Part shown: in pieces, positions 1-7,292 of the stretch | How positions within the stretch are numbered: position 1 is the stretch's first letter | Layout of the letters: each line of letters starts with the position of its first letter | DNA from: JAAYAY01 sp964429355 | Lineage (GTDB): Bacteria > Planctomycetota > Planctomycetia > Pirellulales > Thermoguttaceae | Assembly (NCBI GenBank): GCA_964429355.1 | Contig: CAYSCH010000356.1 | Location: 1-9,754 of the forward strand | Length of the DNA stretch: 9,754 nt | Direction of reading: 5' to 3' | Made by a program: the position numbers and the translations under genes | The notes under the pieces: model-generated | Database searches by the model: none | Told to the model about the DNA's origin: nothing | Seen by the model: only the letters and a program-made list of their open reading frames with translations

Positions 1-1
1 C

Positions 2-742
2 CAGGGTTGTTTGGAAATCGGCGGCGAAGGCCTCTTGATCTGCCCCGGCCTCGAGGAGGCCTTTTCCGTTCTGTATCGCAGCCTGAGCCAGGGAGGAGTG
101 CGGCTGGCGTTCGTGAGCCGGCGGGCAGAAGCAGTCGAGGCCGATTTCGTCGTCGCCCACAACTTCGTCGGCGGTGCCTTGGTGGCCGGCCACTTCCTCA
201 GCATGGGCTACGATTCGTTTGGCTATATCGGCTTTGGCCCGCGACTGAAACGCGACGAACGCCTCCACGGATTTCGCTCCGCTCTGCTCGAAGAAGGTGT
301 CGAACTGCCACCCGACCGAGTCACCGGTGGAGACGGCCGCGACATCGCCCACGGCCGTTCCGCCATGCAGCAACTTGTGGAAAGCGGCCAGCCGCCCCGA
401 GCCGTTTTCGCATTCAACGACCTCCTGGCGATCGGCGCCCTCCAGTATTGCCAGGAGCACGGGATCAGCGTGCCCGGCCAGGTGGCGATTGCAGGCTTCG
501 ATAATCTGCCCGAGTCGCGTGTGACCAGCCCGCCCCTTACGAGCGTCGCCTATCCCGTCGAGTCGATTGCCCGGCTGGCGGTGCAGAGCATTGTCGATCG
601 GATCGAAGGGGCTGGCGACCGTCCACCCAACCGTATTCTTCTGGAGCCCCACCTGGTCGTTCGGCAAAGCACGGATCTCGAAGCGGTCGGCGCAACAACA
701 AACAACCCATCCATCGAAGACGGCCTCGCGGGCCGGAAGTGA
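2..742 (+). CDS. LacI/GalR-family transcriptional regulator, C-terminal part (5' truncated)
   Basis: The reading frame is open from base 2 and ends at a TGA at 740-742. It gives 246 residues of a periplasmic-binding-protein-like ligand domain. Family hallmarks are visible: the RDERLHGF stretch of the first lobe, FNDLLAIGAL (N139-D140 of the fragment), the IAGFDN strand near residues 163-168, and PPLTSVAYPVES ahead of the last helices, ending at VRQST. About 22 extra residues follow that usual end point. LacI proteins are normally 330-360 residues, so the helix-turn-helix and roughly the first 110 residues lie upstream of the window. The gene ends 7 bases before the next start, so the two are probably cotranscribed, and the likely role is local control of this sugar locus in response to a sugar ligand. 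The effector and operator cannot be read from this fragment. Family assignment is firm; regulation of these genes is inferred from position. Confidence 0.93.
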   Translation, partial: QGCLEIGGEGLLICPGLEEAFSVLYRSLSQGGVRLAFVSRRAEAVEADFVVAHNFVGGALVAGHFLSMGYDSFGYIGFGPRLKRDERLHGFRSALLEEGVELPPDRVTGGDGRDIAHGRSAMQQLVESGQPPRAVFAFNDLLAIGALQYCQEHGISVPGQVAIAGFDNLPESRVTSPPLTSVAYPVESIARLAVQSIVDRIEGAGDRPPNRILLEPHLVVRQSTDLEAVGATTNNPSIEDGLAGRK

Positions 743-749
743 TTGAACT

Positions 750-1781
750 ATGGCAATCCAAGAGACAGGTGTCAGCTACTACGGGATAAGCCACGTCGAG
801 CATGCCCGCCGCGACTTCCAGGAGATGATCGACCACAACTGCACCGCCGTGCTCCTGGCCTTGTCGGAATTCGACATCGACTTCTGGCGCAGGAGCATCG
901 TCGACGTTGTCGAGGCCGGCAAGGAGATGGGCCTGACGGTCTATCTCGACACGTGGGGCATCGGCAAGTGGTTTGGAGGCGAGCCTCCGAGTCTGTTCCT
1001 CACAAATAATCCGGGCAACCGGCAGGTGTCGGCATTGACCGGCGAGCCGCTGCCGGCCGCCTGCTTCGGCAGCCCGGCTTTCCGCGAGTACTTCTTCGAA
1101 CTGTGCGAACGCCTGGCCCGCGATGTCCCGGCCGACGGCTTCTTCTGGGACGAACCCCACTACGCGCTCCCCAAAGGCTACGCCTCGATCACCGGAGGAG
1201 CCGGCGACGACTGGAGCTGCCGTTGCCCTTACTGCCAGCGCGATTTCCAGCAGAGGTACGGCTACGAGATGCCGCGGCAATTGACCATGGAGGTGAAACG
1301 CTTTCGCCAGGATCGTGCCCTGGATATTCTGGAGTCTGCCTCGCAGAAGATCCGCGCAATCCGCCCGCAAACCAAGATCATCTGCTGCGTCCACGCCACG
1401 CTCGGCACCTACTATGTGACCGAGAATCGCGGCTACGACGATTGGGACAAGGTCGCCCGCAGCAATGCCTGCGACGTGCTCAGCACCACGATCCTCTCCT
1501 ACCAGTTGCCGCGCAGCTTCTTCAAATCGATCACCGAGCGGACCGTCGCGACGGCACGAAAGCACGGCGTCGGTTCGCAGCGGTGGATCATGGGTTATTA
1601 CCAGGAACCGGAGAATCTGGCGGAGATTGCCGAGATCGCCCAGCTCTATAGCGATCTGGGCGTCGAGAGCCTGTTTGCCTGGACGTACCGCGGCGGCCAC
1701 GGCACCGTCCTGGCCGCCCCCAGAGCCCTGGAACTCTGGGACGCCGTTGGCAAAGCCTACGGAAAAGTGCTGCGCCGCTAG
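750..1781 (+). CDS. Putative TIM-barrel glycoside-hydrolase-like protein, cytoplasmic, family unassigned
   Basis: A 343-residue protein without signal peptide or membrane segment. ATG at 750 lies 7 bases after the regulator's stop, with a weak GGAAG at 735-739. The pattern looks like a glycosidase (beta/alpha)8 barrel: alternating strands and helices, a strand ending in DGFFWDEPHY (D134, E135; acidic pair at a strand end, a plausible acid/base site), a strand reading IICCVHAT, and a late strand SLFAWTYRGG. After the acidic pair comes a Cys cluster C157-x-C159-x2-C162 followed by FQQRYG. Clusters of this kind after the catalytic strand occur in beta-galactosidase-like and other barrel hydrolases, where they may bind a metal or stabilise a loop. 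I cannot name a family or substrate. It could be an intracellular glycosidase acting on an imported oligosaccharide, or a non-hydrolytic barrel (lyase or isomerase). The gene is certain; the function is inference. Confidence 0.85.
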   Translation: MAIQETGVSYYGISHVEHARRDFQEMIDHNCTAVLLALSEFDIDFWRRSIVDVVEAGKEMGLTVYLDTWGIGKWFGGEPPSLFLTNNPGNRQVSALTGEPLPAACFGSPAFREYFFELCERLARDVPADGFFWDEPHYALPKGYASITGGAGDDWSCRCPYCQRDFQQRYGYEMPRQLTMEVKRFRQDRALDILESASQKIRAIRPQTKIICCVHATLGTYYVTENRGYDDWDKVARSNACDVLSTTILSYQLPRSFFKSITERTVATARKHGVGSQRWIMGYYQEPENLAEIAEIAQLYSDLGVESLFAWTYRGGHGTVLAAPRALELWDAVGKAYGKVLRR

Positions 1782-1783
1782 AG

Positions 1784-1807
1784 GTAGCCGAAGTCGCCAG
1801 ACTTTGG
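1784..1807 (+). repeat. Single copy of a 24-bp palindromic intergenic repeat
   Basis: Two bases after the stop of the TIM-barrel gene lies a 24-bp element matching the units at 8888-9031, with one substitution (GTAGCCG instead of GTAGCTG). Its core has arms AAGTC and GACTT around a GCCA loop. In this copy CC upstream and GG downstream extend the pairing to 8 bp with one G-T wobble. No T-run follows, so it is not a classic intrinsic terminator. The rest of the gap to the next gene (1808-1882) shows only the ribosome-binding site. Confidence 0.9.
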
Positions 1808-1882
1808 AGAGTCATCAACATGCCCAAACTCTGCGCCAGATAAGCCACGATTGAACCATTTCAAACGCGAAGGGAGAGATCC

Positions 1883-2644
1883 ATGGAAAACAACAGCCCC
1901 GATTTCGGCTACCTGGAAAAAACCTGCGCGCTGATGCGGCGCATCGAACGCGAGCAGCAGGCCAACATCGAAAAGGCCGCCTCGCTCATGGCCGACGCCA
2001 TCGGGCAGGATCGGCTCATCAACGTCTACGGCGGCGGTGGGCACACAACCCTCGTAATGGGCGAAATGTTCTTCCGCGCCGGCGGATTTGCCAACATCAA
2101 CCCCATCATGGAAACCGGGCTCTCGGTCTTCAACCATGCCCTGAAATACCTCGAACTGGAACGCTGCGTCAACTATGGCCGCAGCATCATGAAGTACTTC
2201 CGCCTCCAGCCCGACGATGTGCTGATTATCTTCCACAACATCGGCATCAACCCGGCCACCATCGACGCCGCCATGGAAGCCAAGGAGCACGGCGTGAAAT
2301 TGATCGCCGTGAGTTCCTCCTGCTGGCAGACGCAGATGCCGGCCGACCATTTCATTCGCCATCCAAACGGCAAGAACCTCTTCGATCTGGCCGACGTCTG
2401 CATCGACGACTACAACGAGGTCGGCGACTGCGCCGTCACGGTTCCCGGCTTCAATACCCCGATTGCCCCCAACTCGAACATCATCGACTTCTACATCGCC
2501 CACCGGCTGGAGATCGAGACCGTCCGCCAGTGCGTGGCCCGCGGAATCGAGCCGCCCATCTGGCGAAGCGCCAACGCCCCGGGCGGCGATGAAGCAAACG
2601 CCCGATACGTCGAGAAGTACCAACCGCGAGTAAAAATGCTTTAG
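1883..2644 (+). CDS. SIS-domain sugar isomerase-like protein (UPF0309 type)
   Basis: A 253-residue cytoplasmic protein. The ATG at 1883 is preceded by AGGGAG at 1871-1876, six bases away, which fixes the start. It has the arrangement of single-SIS-domain proteins of the UPF0309 kind: an N-terminal helix, then INVYGGGGHTTLVMGEMFFRAGG (glycine loop at residues 50-53, in place of the usual GxGxS), a strand DDVLIIFHNIG, and a second phosphosugar-type loop IAVSSSCW (S144-S146). SIS domains bind phosphorylated sugars and catalyse aldose-ketose isomerisation, deamination or ether cleavage (GlmS, NagB-like and MurQ proteins). Next to GH89 and GH20 genes, a role in processing an amino-sugar phosphate is plausible but not shown by the sequence. 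It could also be a sugar-phosphate sensor. Confidence 0.88.
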   Translation: MENNSPDFGYLEKTCALMRRIEREQQANIEKAASLMADAIGQDRLINVYGGGGHTTLVMGEMFFRAGGFANINPIMETGLSVFNHALKYLELERCVNYGRSIMKYFRLQPDDVLIIFHNIGINPATIDAAMEAKEHGVKLIAVSSSCWQTQMPADHFIRHPNGKNLFDLADVCIDDYNEVGDCAVTVPGFNTPIAPNSNIIDFYIAHRLEIETVRQCVARGIEPPIWRSANAPGGDEANARYVEKYQPRVKML

Positions 2645-2828
2645 TACGAACTGCCGCTCGGCTGAAATGGTCTGCCCCCCCCTGATCGCGACTCTTTCAA
2701 CAAAGGCCCGACCATACGCGATATCGGCACTCCATCGGTCCCACACCGCCGCACAGGACCTTGAAGTGGAAAGTTGCCTGGTAACCCGGGAACCGTGCGG
2801 CGTCCCATACCTGCTCTGGAAACCGCTT

Positions 2829-3629
2829 ATGGACTCTGCGACAATGCCCGACTTGAATCAGGCTCTGGCCGGTTTGCTGCGGAAATACGCAGTCGACACG
2901 GCCGGGCCGTGGCAACTCGACGACGACCGCCAGGCGGCAAGGGAACCTTCGCCGCAACTCTTGACACTGCGGCCCGGCTGGCGCTGCCCTGAGGCCGACC
3001 TGCCGGAGCACGTCGTTCCGCTCCTCCCCTGGCGAAACGAGCGACGGTTTCAGGAACTGAGGAACCTGGTGCAGAACCAGACCGTCACCCCGGTCCGGAT
3101 GTGCCGGTTTGCCTGCATCAGCGACGGCGAGGCCTTGCCGCTCGACGGATTGCTCTATCGCCAGTTCGATCTGGCCGCGTGGCTGGGCGGATCGCCGATC
3201 GCAAGCGTCTATGCGAGCATCGACGGCCAGCTTGCCGCCAACGCGGTCGTGCGGCTCGAAAACGGCATTGTCTGCAGCATCGAAGCCGCGACGACCCTCC
3301 CTGCCGGCACGCCGATGAAAGATCGCCACGAAATCATCGCCGGTCGCGGCGTGGCCTCGGATCGCGTGGTCGACACCCAGGTTCCCCAGTCCTCGGTCTA
3401 CGTCTGGAGTGATACCGGGTTCGCCGAGTTCACCGACACCGACGCGGAACTCCAGGGATTCGATTCCCATTCGGTGGTCCTGGCCCGCGCGGCCTTCGAC
3501 GCCCTGAAACGGCCGGACAGTTGCCACCAGCTCCGCTGCGAGCACCGGCGGTTGCAGCATCTGGTGGCATTGGCCCGCCAGTCCGATCGGCAGCTTGAGC
3601 GACTCCAGGCCGCCGGGAGGTTGTCATGA
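2829..3629 (+). CDS. Gfo/Idh/MocA C-terminal-domain-like protein lacking the Rossmann domain
   Basis: A 266-residue protein if translation starts at ATG 2829, which has GGA at 2818-2820 eight bases upstream. The frame is open back to an ATG at 2667, but that start has no ribosome-binding site, and I count 19 of 54 codons in 2667-2828 ending in A or T, more than in the body of the gene, so the shorter form is preferred. ATG 2844 is a further option. Residues about 105-240 resemble the substrate half of Gfo/Idh/MocA oxidoreductases: LGGSPIASVYA (I124), a strand VVRLENGIVCSIEAA (R142-G146), then the HEIIAGRGVASD turn (G172-D178). There is no dinucleotide-binding beta-alpha-beta motif, and the first 100 residues match nothing I recognise. 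The last four bases (ATGA, 3626-3629) overlap the start of a complete Gfo/Idh gene, so translation is probably coupled and the products may form a complex. No signal peptide. Gene reality is likely; the family link is moderate and the function unknown. Confidence 0.7.
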   Translation: MDSATMPDLNQALAGLLRKYAVDTAGPWQLDDDRQAAREPSPQLLTLRPGWRCPEADLPEHVVPLLPWRNERRFQELRNLVQNQTVTPVRMCRFACISDGEALPLDGLLYRQFDLAAWLGGSPIASVYASIDGQLAANAVVRLENGIVCSIEAATTLPAGTPMKDRHEIIAGRGVASDRVVDTQVPQSSVYVWSDTGFAEFTDTDAELQGFDSHSVVLARAAFDALKRPDSCHQLRCEHRRLQHLVALARQSDRQLERLQAAGRLS

Positions 3630-4702
3630 AACCACTGAAGATCGCCATGCTGTCGCTGACCCACGGTCACACGCGGAAATACTACCAGACCCTCAGGGAT
3701 TCACCCAAGCTCGATTGGGTCGCCGTCTGCGCCGAAAATGATGCTGTCGAGCAGCGGTTCCGCCGGGCCGTCAAGGATGTGCCCTGCTACCGCAACGAAG
3801 CCGAAATGTTCGATCGGCATCCCGAGATCGAGGCGGTCGTGCTGGCCTCCGCCAATAGCAGGCACGCAGCCCAGGTGGCAATGTGTGTGGAACGCGGCAT
3901 TCACATTCTCTCCATGAAAATTCCTACCTTCGATCTGGGCGAGTACGACCGCATGATCGAGTCGGTGGAGACGGCCGGCCTGGTCTGCCAGATCGAGCTG
4001 GAACTGCACTACAACCCGGTGGTCGAGCGGGTCAAGCGGCTGGTGGCCTCGGGAGTGCTCGGCCCCCTGCGTTCCGTACAGGCCACCAATATCACGCTCT
4101 CGCCCGTGTGGGCCTTCCCGTGGCAGGGTGTGCCGGAAGAAAGCTATGGGCGGCGTGTTTCCCTGGCCGAGGGAGACCACCGCTTCCGCGGCGGCGCCCT
4201 GTGCGACCACCCCCACGTCTTCGACCTGATCCGCTGGCTGACCGGCAGCGATTTCCAGCACATCTACGCCGAGGTCGCCCCCAACATGCGGACGGACCTC
4301 GAAGTGGAAGACCTCCTCCTGGTCACCGGCAAGATGGCCGATGGATGCACGTTCCTCCTCGACCCGTCCTGGTCGCGCCTCGAGGAACGGCTCGAAGAGC
4401 CCGGACCCGGCTGGGAGGTGTTTCCCAAGCGAATGGAGGTCAACCTGACCCTCCACGGCCGGCGCGGCACCCTGATGGCCGACTGTTTCGGGCCCAACGT
4501 CTATCACAACGGGGCGCCTCGCGACCGTTACACCGTGCAATATACCTACTTCGATGAATGGATCGGCCTGATCGACGAATTCTGCGACTGCGTCCGCAAC
4601 AGACGGACGCCCCAGATCAACCTCCGCTGGCATCGGCGGACGATTGAGGCCATGAACGCCTGCTATGACAGCATCGCCCGGAGGCAACCGGTGACTTTGT
4701 GA
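3626..4702 (+). CDS. Gfo/Idh/MocA-family oxidoreductase
   Basis: A 358-residue protein, close to the usual family length. It starts at the ATG that overlaps the previous stop and ends with TGA at 4700-4702. The N-terminal part is a Rossmann-like fold (KIAMLSLTHGHT, then VAVCAEND, IEAVVLASANSRHAAQVAMCVERGIHIL), followed by SMKIP with K98 in the place of the family's EKP lysine. The C-terminal half has the GGALCDHPHVFDL motif (D194, H197, D200), where His is the usual catalytic residue, and a sheet domain. The family uses NAD(P) to oxidise or reduce sugars or inositols; a few members are NAD-dependent glycosidases (GH109). Two features are odd: the glycine-rich GxGxxG loop is replaced by SLTHGHT, and the EKP Glu is Met. 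It has no signal peptide, so it is probably cytoplasmic. Substrate unknown; an amino sugar or a product of the glycosidases encoded downstream is the contextual guess. Confidence 0.92.
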   Translation: MKPLKIAMLSLTHGHTRKYYQTLRDSPKLDWVAVCAENDAVEQRFRRAVKDVPCYRNEAEMFDRHPEIEAVVLASANSRHAAQVAMCVERGIHILSMKIPTFDLGEYDRMIESVETAGLVCQIELELHYNPVVERVKRLVASGVLGPLRSVQATNITLSPVWAFPWQGVPEESYGRRVSLAEGDHRFRGGALCDHPHVFDLIRWLTGSDFQHIYAEVAPNMRTDLEVEDLLLVTGKMADGCTFLLDPSWSRLEERLEEPGPGWEVFPKRMEVNLTLHGRRGTLMADCFGPNVYHNGAPRDRYTVQYTYFDEWIGLIDEFCDCVRNRRTPQINLRWHRRTIEAMNACYDSIARRQPVTL

Positions 4703-4730
4703 GAATACGCTTGCCGGCAGCAGTCACGTA

Positions 4731-4793
4731 GGGTGCGTCTTGTCGCACCAGGCAACCGCAAATAACGCCACAAGCGGTGCGTCTCACGCACCC
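4731..4793. repeat. Inverted pair of small palindromes (REPIN-like element)
   Basis: The gap between the Gfo/Idh and GH89-like genes contains two hairpin-forming palindromes. The first has stem GGTGCG/CGCACC (4732-4737 with 4744-4749, six-base loop). The second has stem GGTGCGT/ACGCACC (4776-4782 with 4786-4792, three-base loop). The two halves are also inverted relative to each other: GGGTGCGT at 4731-4738 pairs with ACGCACCC at 4786-4793, and the inner arms pair too. Two inverted REP-type palindromes separated by a short linker is the layout of a REPIN, a non-autonomous mobile repeat. No transposase is nearby. It may also influence transcript stability between the two genes. Confidence 0.75.
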
Positions 4794-4813
4794 TGCACAA
4801 GCCCTTTCCTTGT

Positions 4814-4818
4814 GGGAG
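4814..4818 (+). promoter_or_regulatory. Ribosome-binding site that fixes the GH89-like start
   Basis: GGGAG lies eight bases before ATG 4827. It favours that start over the in-frame TTG at 4740, which sits inside the palindromic repeat and would place 29 polar residues ahead of an obvious signal peptide. Confidence 0.8.
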
Positions 4819-4826
4819 AAGCAACC

Positions 4827-7256
4827 ATGAAACGCTTCCTGCTGTGCTTGTTCACGGTTCTGGCGACTCAGACCGGCTTGGCCGGCCAGGTCACGGTGTT
4901 GATGCCGCCGGTGGGCGAGAAGGCCTACAAAATCGCCGGCGAGGAGTTCGCGGGCCTGTGGGAGAAGGTCACCGGGCAGCGCCCGCTGCTGCGTCAGGCA
5001 GAAATCGACCAGAAGGCGGCACCCCAGGGCGACGTGATCCTCATCGGCTCCGATGCGGTCAACCCGGTGGTCCATCAGTTGATCCACGACGCGGTGATCG
5101 ATGGTTTGGATCTCCAGTACGGCGGCGACAACTACCGGATGTTGACGATACCGCATCAAGGCCGCCAACTGGTCATCGTTGCCGGCGGCAGCGGACGGTC
5201 GACGATTTACGCCGTCTACGACTTCTTCCGGCTGCGCGCCGGGGCGGAGTACTTCTGGGACGGCGACCGCATCCCCCGGCACGACTCCATCGATCTGGCC
5301 GGTCTGGACGTGCTTCAGAAGCCCCATTTCAACTACCGCGGTTTGCGTTACTTCGCCCACCGCGGCCTGCACCGCTTCCAGGCCGAGCATTGGGACCTCG
5401 AGGACTGGCAGCAGGAGATCGACTGGCTGCTCAAGGAACGCTTCAACCTGTTCATGCTCCGCACCGGTATCGACGATCTGTTCCAGCGGGCCTTTCCCGG
5501 CGAGGTGACCTACCCGCCCACCGACGGGCAGGACCCCGATGCCGAGGACCGCTCCTACAACGATCGCACATCCTTCTGGGCGCTCCGCTACCGGGGCGAA
5601 CTCCGCAAGCAGGTGCTGCAATATGCAAGAGATCGCGGGCTGCTGCATCCGGAAGATACGGGCACGATCACCCATTGGTACTCCCACACACCCAGCTCCT
5701 TCTACGCCAGCCACCCGGGTTTTCCGGTCATCACGGACCAGAAGTCGGGCTACAAACTGTCGACGCACGCCATCTGGGATATCGAGGCGGAAAAAACCTG
5801 GGACACCTACTGGAAGCTGACGGAGACGCACGTGCGGGAGTTCGGCGGGGGTGTGCCGCAAATGTTCCATACCATCGGCATGGCTGAGCGAACCTTCGGC
5901 ACCAGCGATCGTGACAACTTGCAGCGAAAGCTCTATGTCTACCGCAAGACGCAGCAGGAGCTGCGCGAGCGCTATCCGGACGCTCCGCTGTTGATCGCCA
6001 GTTGGGACTTCATCGGCTGGAAATGGACCGACGAGGACGTGCAGCGATTGACCGAAGAATTCGACCCGCAGCGGACGATCCTCCACGACTACACGGCCGA
6101 CCTGGCGGAAAAGGCGACCTTCCGCGACTGGAACCTGCCGGGGCGGTTTCCCTGGATCTTCGGCATCTTCCACGGCTTCGCCCGCAACAGCGACATCCAC
6201 GAAGACTACGGCATTCTGAGCGAGCGGTTGCGCGACGCGGCCGGCGACGGCAAGTGCCTCGGGCTGGTTCTGTGGTCGGAGATTTCCCATAGCGATACGT
6301 TCCTGCTGGAGTACCTGGCCGAAAACAGTTGGGACCCGCAGAGTCTGGAAGCCCCCCAGGCCGCCGAGCGTTACTGCCGGGCCCGCTACCCGGCCGAACT
6401 CGGCCAGGCGATGCGGCCGGTTTGGGACGATTTCCTCAGGTTGTCTCAGACCCAGCACTGGACGATGAAGTCCCCCGATCGCAGCATTCTCTTCCAAGAA
6501 CCGCAGTTCCGCATGAACGGCAGCGAATTCACAACGCTCACGCCGGAACGTATGAAGGCGATCGGCGCCGCCCAGCAGCGTGTGGCCCCCGAGTTGAAGA
6601 CAGCCCCCAAGGTGCTGCGGCAATTGGCCGGGCTGTCGGCCCAGTGGTATTCCGACGAACTTTGGCGCCGCGATGCCCTCGACATAGCTCGCACGGTGGC
6701 CAACCGCGCGCTGTTCGTCAGCCTCGCTCAAGGCGCACAGCGCATGGAGGCCTGGCGCGAGGCCAAGACCGAGGCCGCTTCGATTGGGCAAGCGGCCGAG
6801 GTGAACCTGGACCTCTACGACGCCTTTGCCGACGTGCTCGCCCAGGCCGACGAGTTCTCGATGGACGCCAGCCTGCACCGCCTGGAGCGGGCCCGGGAGC
6901 TCAGCGGCGTACAGCCCCAGGTCAATCCACATGCCGAGTTGACTCTGAAGGCCAACGCGGAGAACGGCTACTGCCGCAGCCACCACTACGAGTTGGTGCG
7001 TAGCGTCAACCGCCGCGAGGCCCAGGCCTACTGGAACTGGGTGCTGAAACGAGTCGAGGGGAGCGACCGCGGTCCATGGCGGCGGCCCGCCGAGTTGACG
7101 GACGAGGACAAAACAATCGCCAACGAGTTCTACGCGGCGCCGCTGGCGAAGATGAAGCCCACGGCCGCTCGCGGTCCGGCCGAACTGGCCGCGGCGCTCG
7201 ACCGGCTTGCCGGTTGCGTGCAGAAGGTGGTGGAAGCAGAGAATGGTGATCGGTAA
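4827..7256 (+). CDS. Secreted GH89-like alpha-N-acetylglucosaminidase
   Basis: An 809-residue protein with a signal peptide (MKRFLLCLF core, probable cut near A19/G20). The layout follows NAGLU-type GH89 enzymes: an N-terminal alpha/beta domain (about 21-165, with the VIVAGGSGRSTIYAVYDFF stretch), a TIM barrel from F168, and a helical C-terminal region from about 500. W189 begins WDLEDWQQEIDWL, matching the WDWARWEREIDWM region of human NAGLU. The segment from FGIFHGFARN to LWSEISHSD matches NAGLU's CMLHNFGGN to APEGISQNE, which puts E485 at the nucleophile and E354 (GMAERTF) at the acid/base. The spacing of 131 residues is nearly the same as 316 to 446 in NAGLU. The family removes terminal alpha-linked GlcNAc from heparan-type chains or mucin-like glycans. 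The sequence is divergent, so a different alpha-linked sugar is possible. It lies 36 bases upstream of GH20, probably in one transcript. Export implies action in the periplasm or outside the cell. Confidence 0.82.
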   Translation: MKRFLLCLFTVLATQTGLAGQVTVLMPPVGEKAYKIAGEEFAGLWEKVTGQRPLLRQAEIDQKAAPQGDVILIGSDAVNPVVHQLIHDAVIDGLDLQYGGDNYRMLTIPHQGRQLVIVAGGSGRSTIYAVYDFFRLRAGAEYFWDGDRIPRHDSIDLAGLDVLQKPHFNYRGLRYFAHRGLHRFQAEHWDLEDWQQEIDWLLKERFNLFMLRTGIDDLFQRAFPGEVTYPPTDGQDPDAEDRSYNDRTSFWALRYRGELRKQVLQYARDRGLLHPEDTGTITHWYSHTPSSFYASHPGFPVITDQKSGYKLSTHAIWDIEAEKTWDTYWKLTETHVREFGGGVPQMFHTIGMAERTFGTSDRDNLQRKLYVYRKTQQELRERYPDAPLLIASWDFIGWKWTDEDVQRLTEEFDPQRTILHDYTADLAEKATFRDWNLPGRFPWIFGIFHGFARNSDIHEDYGILSERLRDAAGDGKCLGLVLWSEISHSDTFLLEYLAENSWDPQSLEAPQAAERYCRARYPAELGQAMRPVWDDFLRLSQTQHWTMKSPDRSILFQEPQFRMNGSEFTTLTPERMKAIGAAQQRVAPELKTAPKVLRQLAGLSAQWYSDELWRRDALDIARTVANRALFVSLAQGAQRMEAWREAKTEAASIGQAAEVNLDLYDAFADVLAQADEFSMDASLHRLERARELSGVQPQVNPHAELTLKANAENGYCRSHHYELVRSVNRREAQAYWNWVLKRVEGSDRGPWRRPAELTDEDKTIANEFYAAPLAKMKPTAARGPAELAAALDRLAGCVQKVVEAENGDR

Positions 7257-7292
7257 CGGCGTGACGGCAAGGTAACCGGAGGAGAACGTCCG

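Noticed and set aside
7..504. Arg/Pro-rich open frame overlapping the LacI fragment in another frame
   Set aside because: Its composition is typical of an out-of-frame reading of GC-rich coding DNA; the frame from base 2 carries clear LacI motifs.
1851..1864. TTGAA/TTCAA inverted repeat with a 4-base gap before the SIS gene, as a LacI-type operator
   Set aside because: Five-base arms are expected by chance in a gap of this size, and the central CG typical of LacI-family operators is missing.
2667..2828. N-terminal extension of the Gfo/Idh C-domain-like protein
   Set aside because: There is no ribosome-binding site at 2667, the stretch has more A/T-ending codons than the rest of the gene, and its translation is featureless. 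It is kept as a minor possibility.
537..4687. Minus-strand open frames at 537-1700, 1778-2746, 2697-3560 and 3701-4687
   Set aside because: Each mirrors a well-supported + strand gene and has low-complexity, domain-free translation.
4740..4826. Upstream extension of the GH89-like gene to TTG 4740
   Set aside because: It would place 29 polar residues before an evident signal peptide and overlap the palindromic repeat. ATG 4827 has a well-placed ribosome-binding site.
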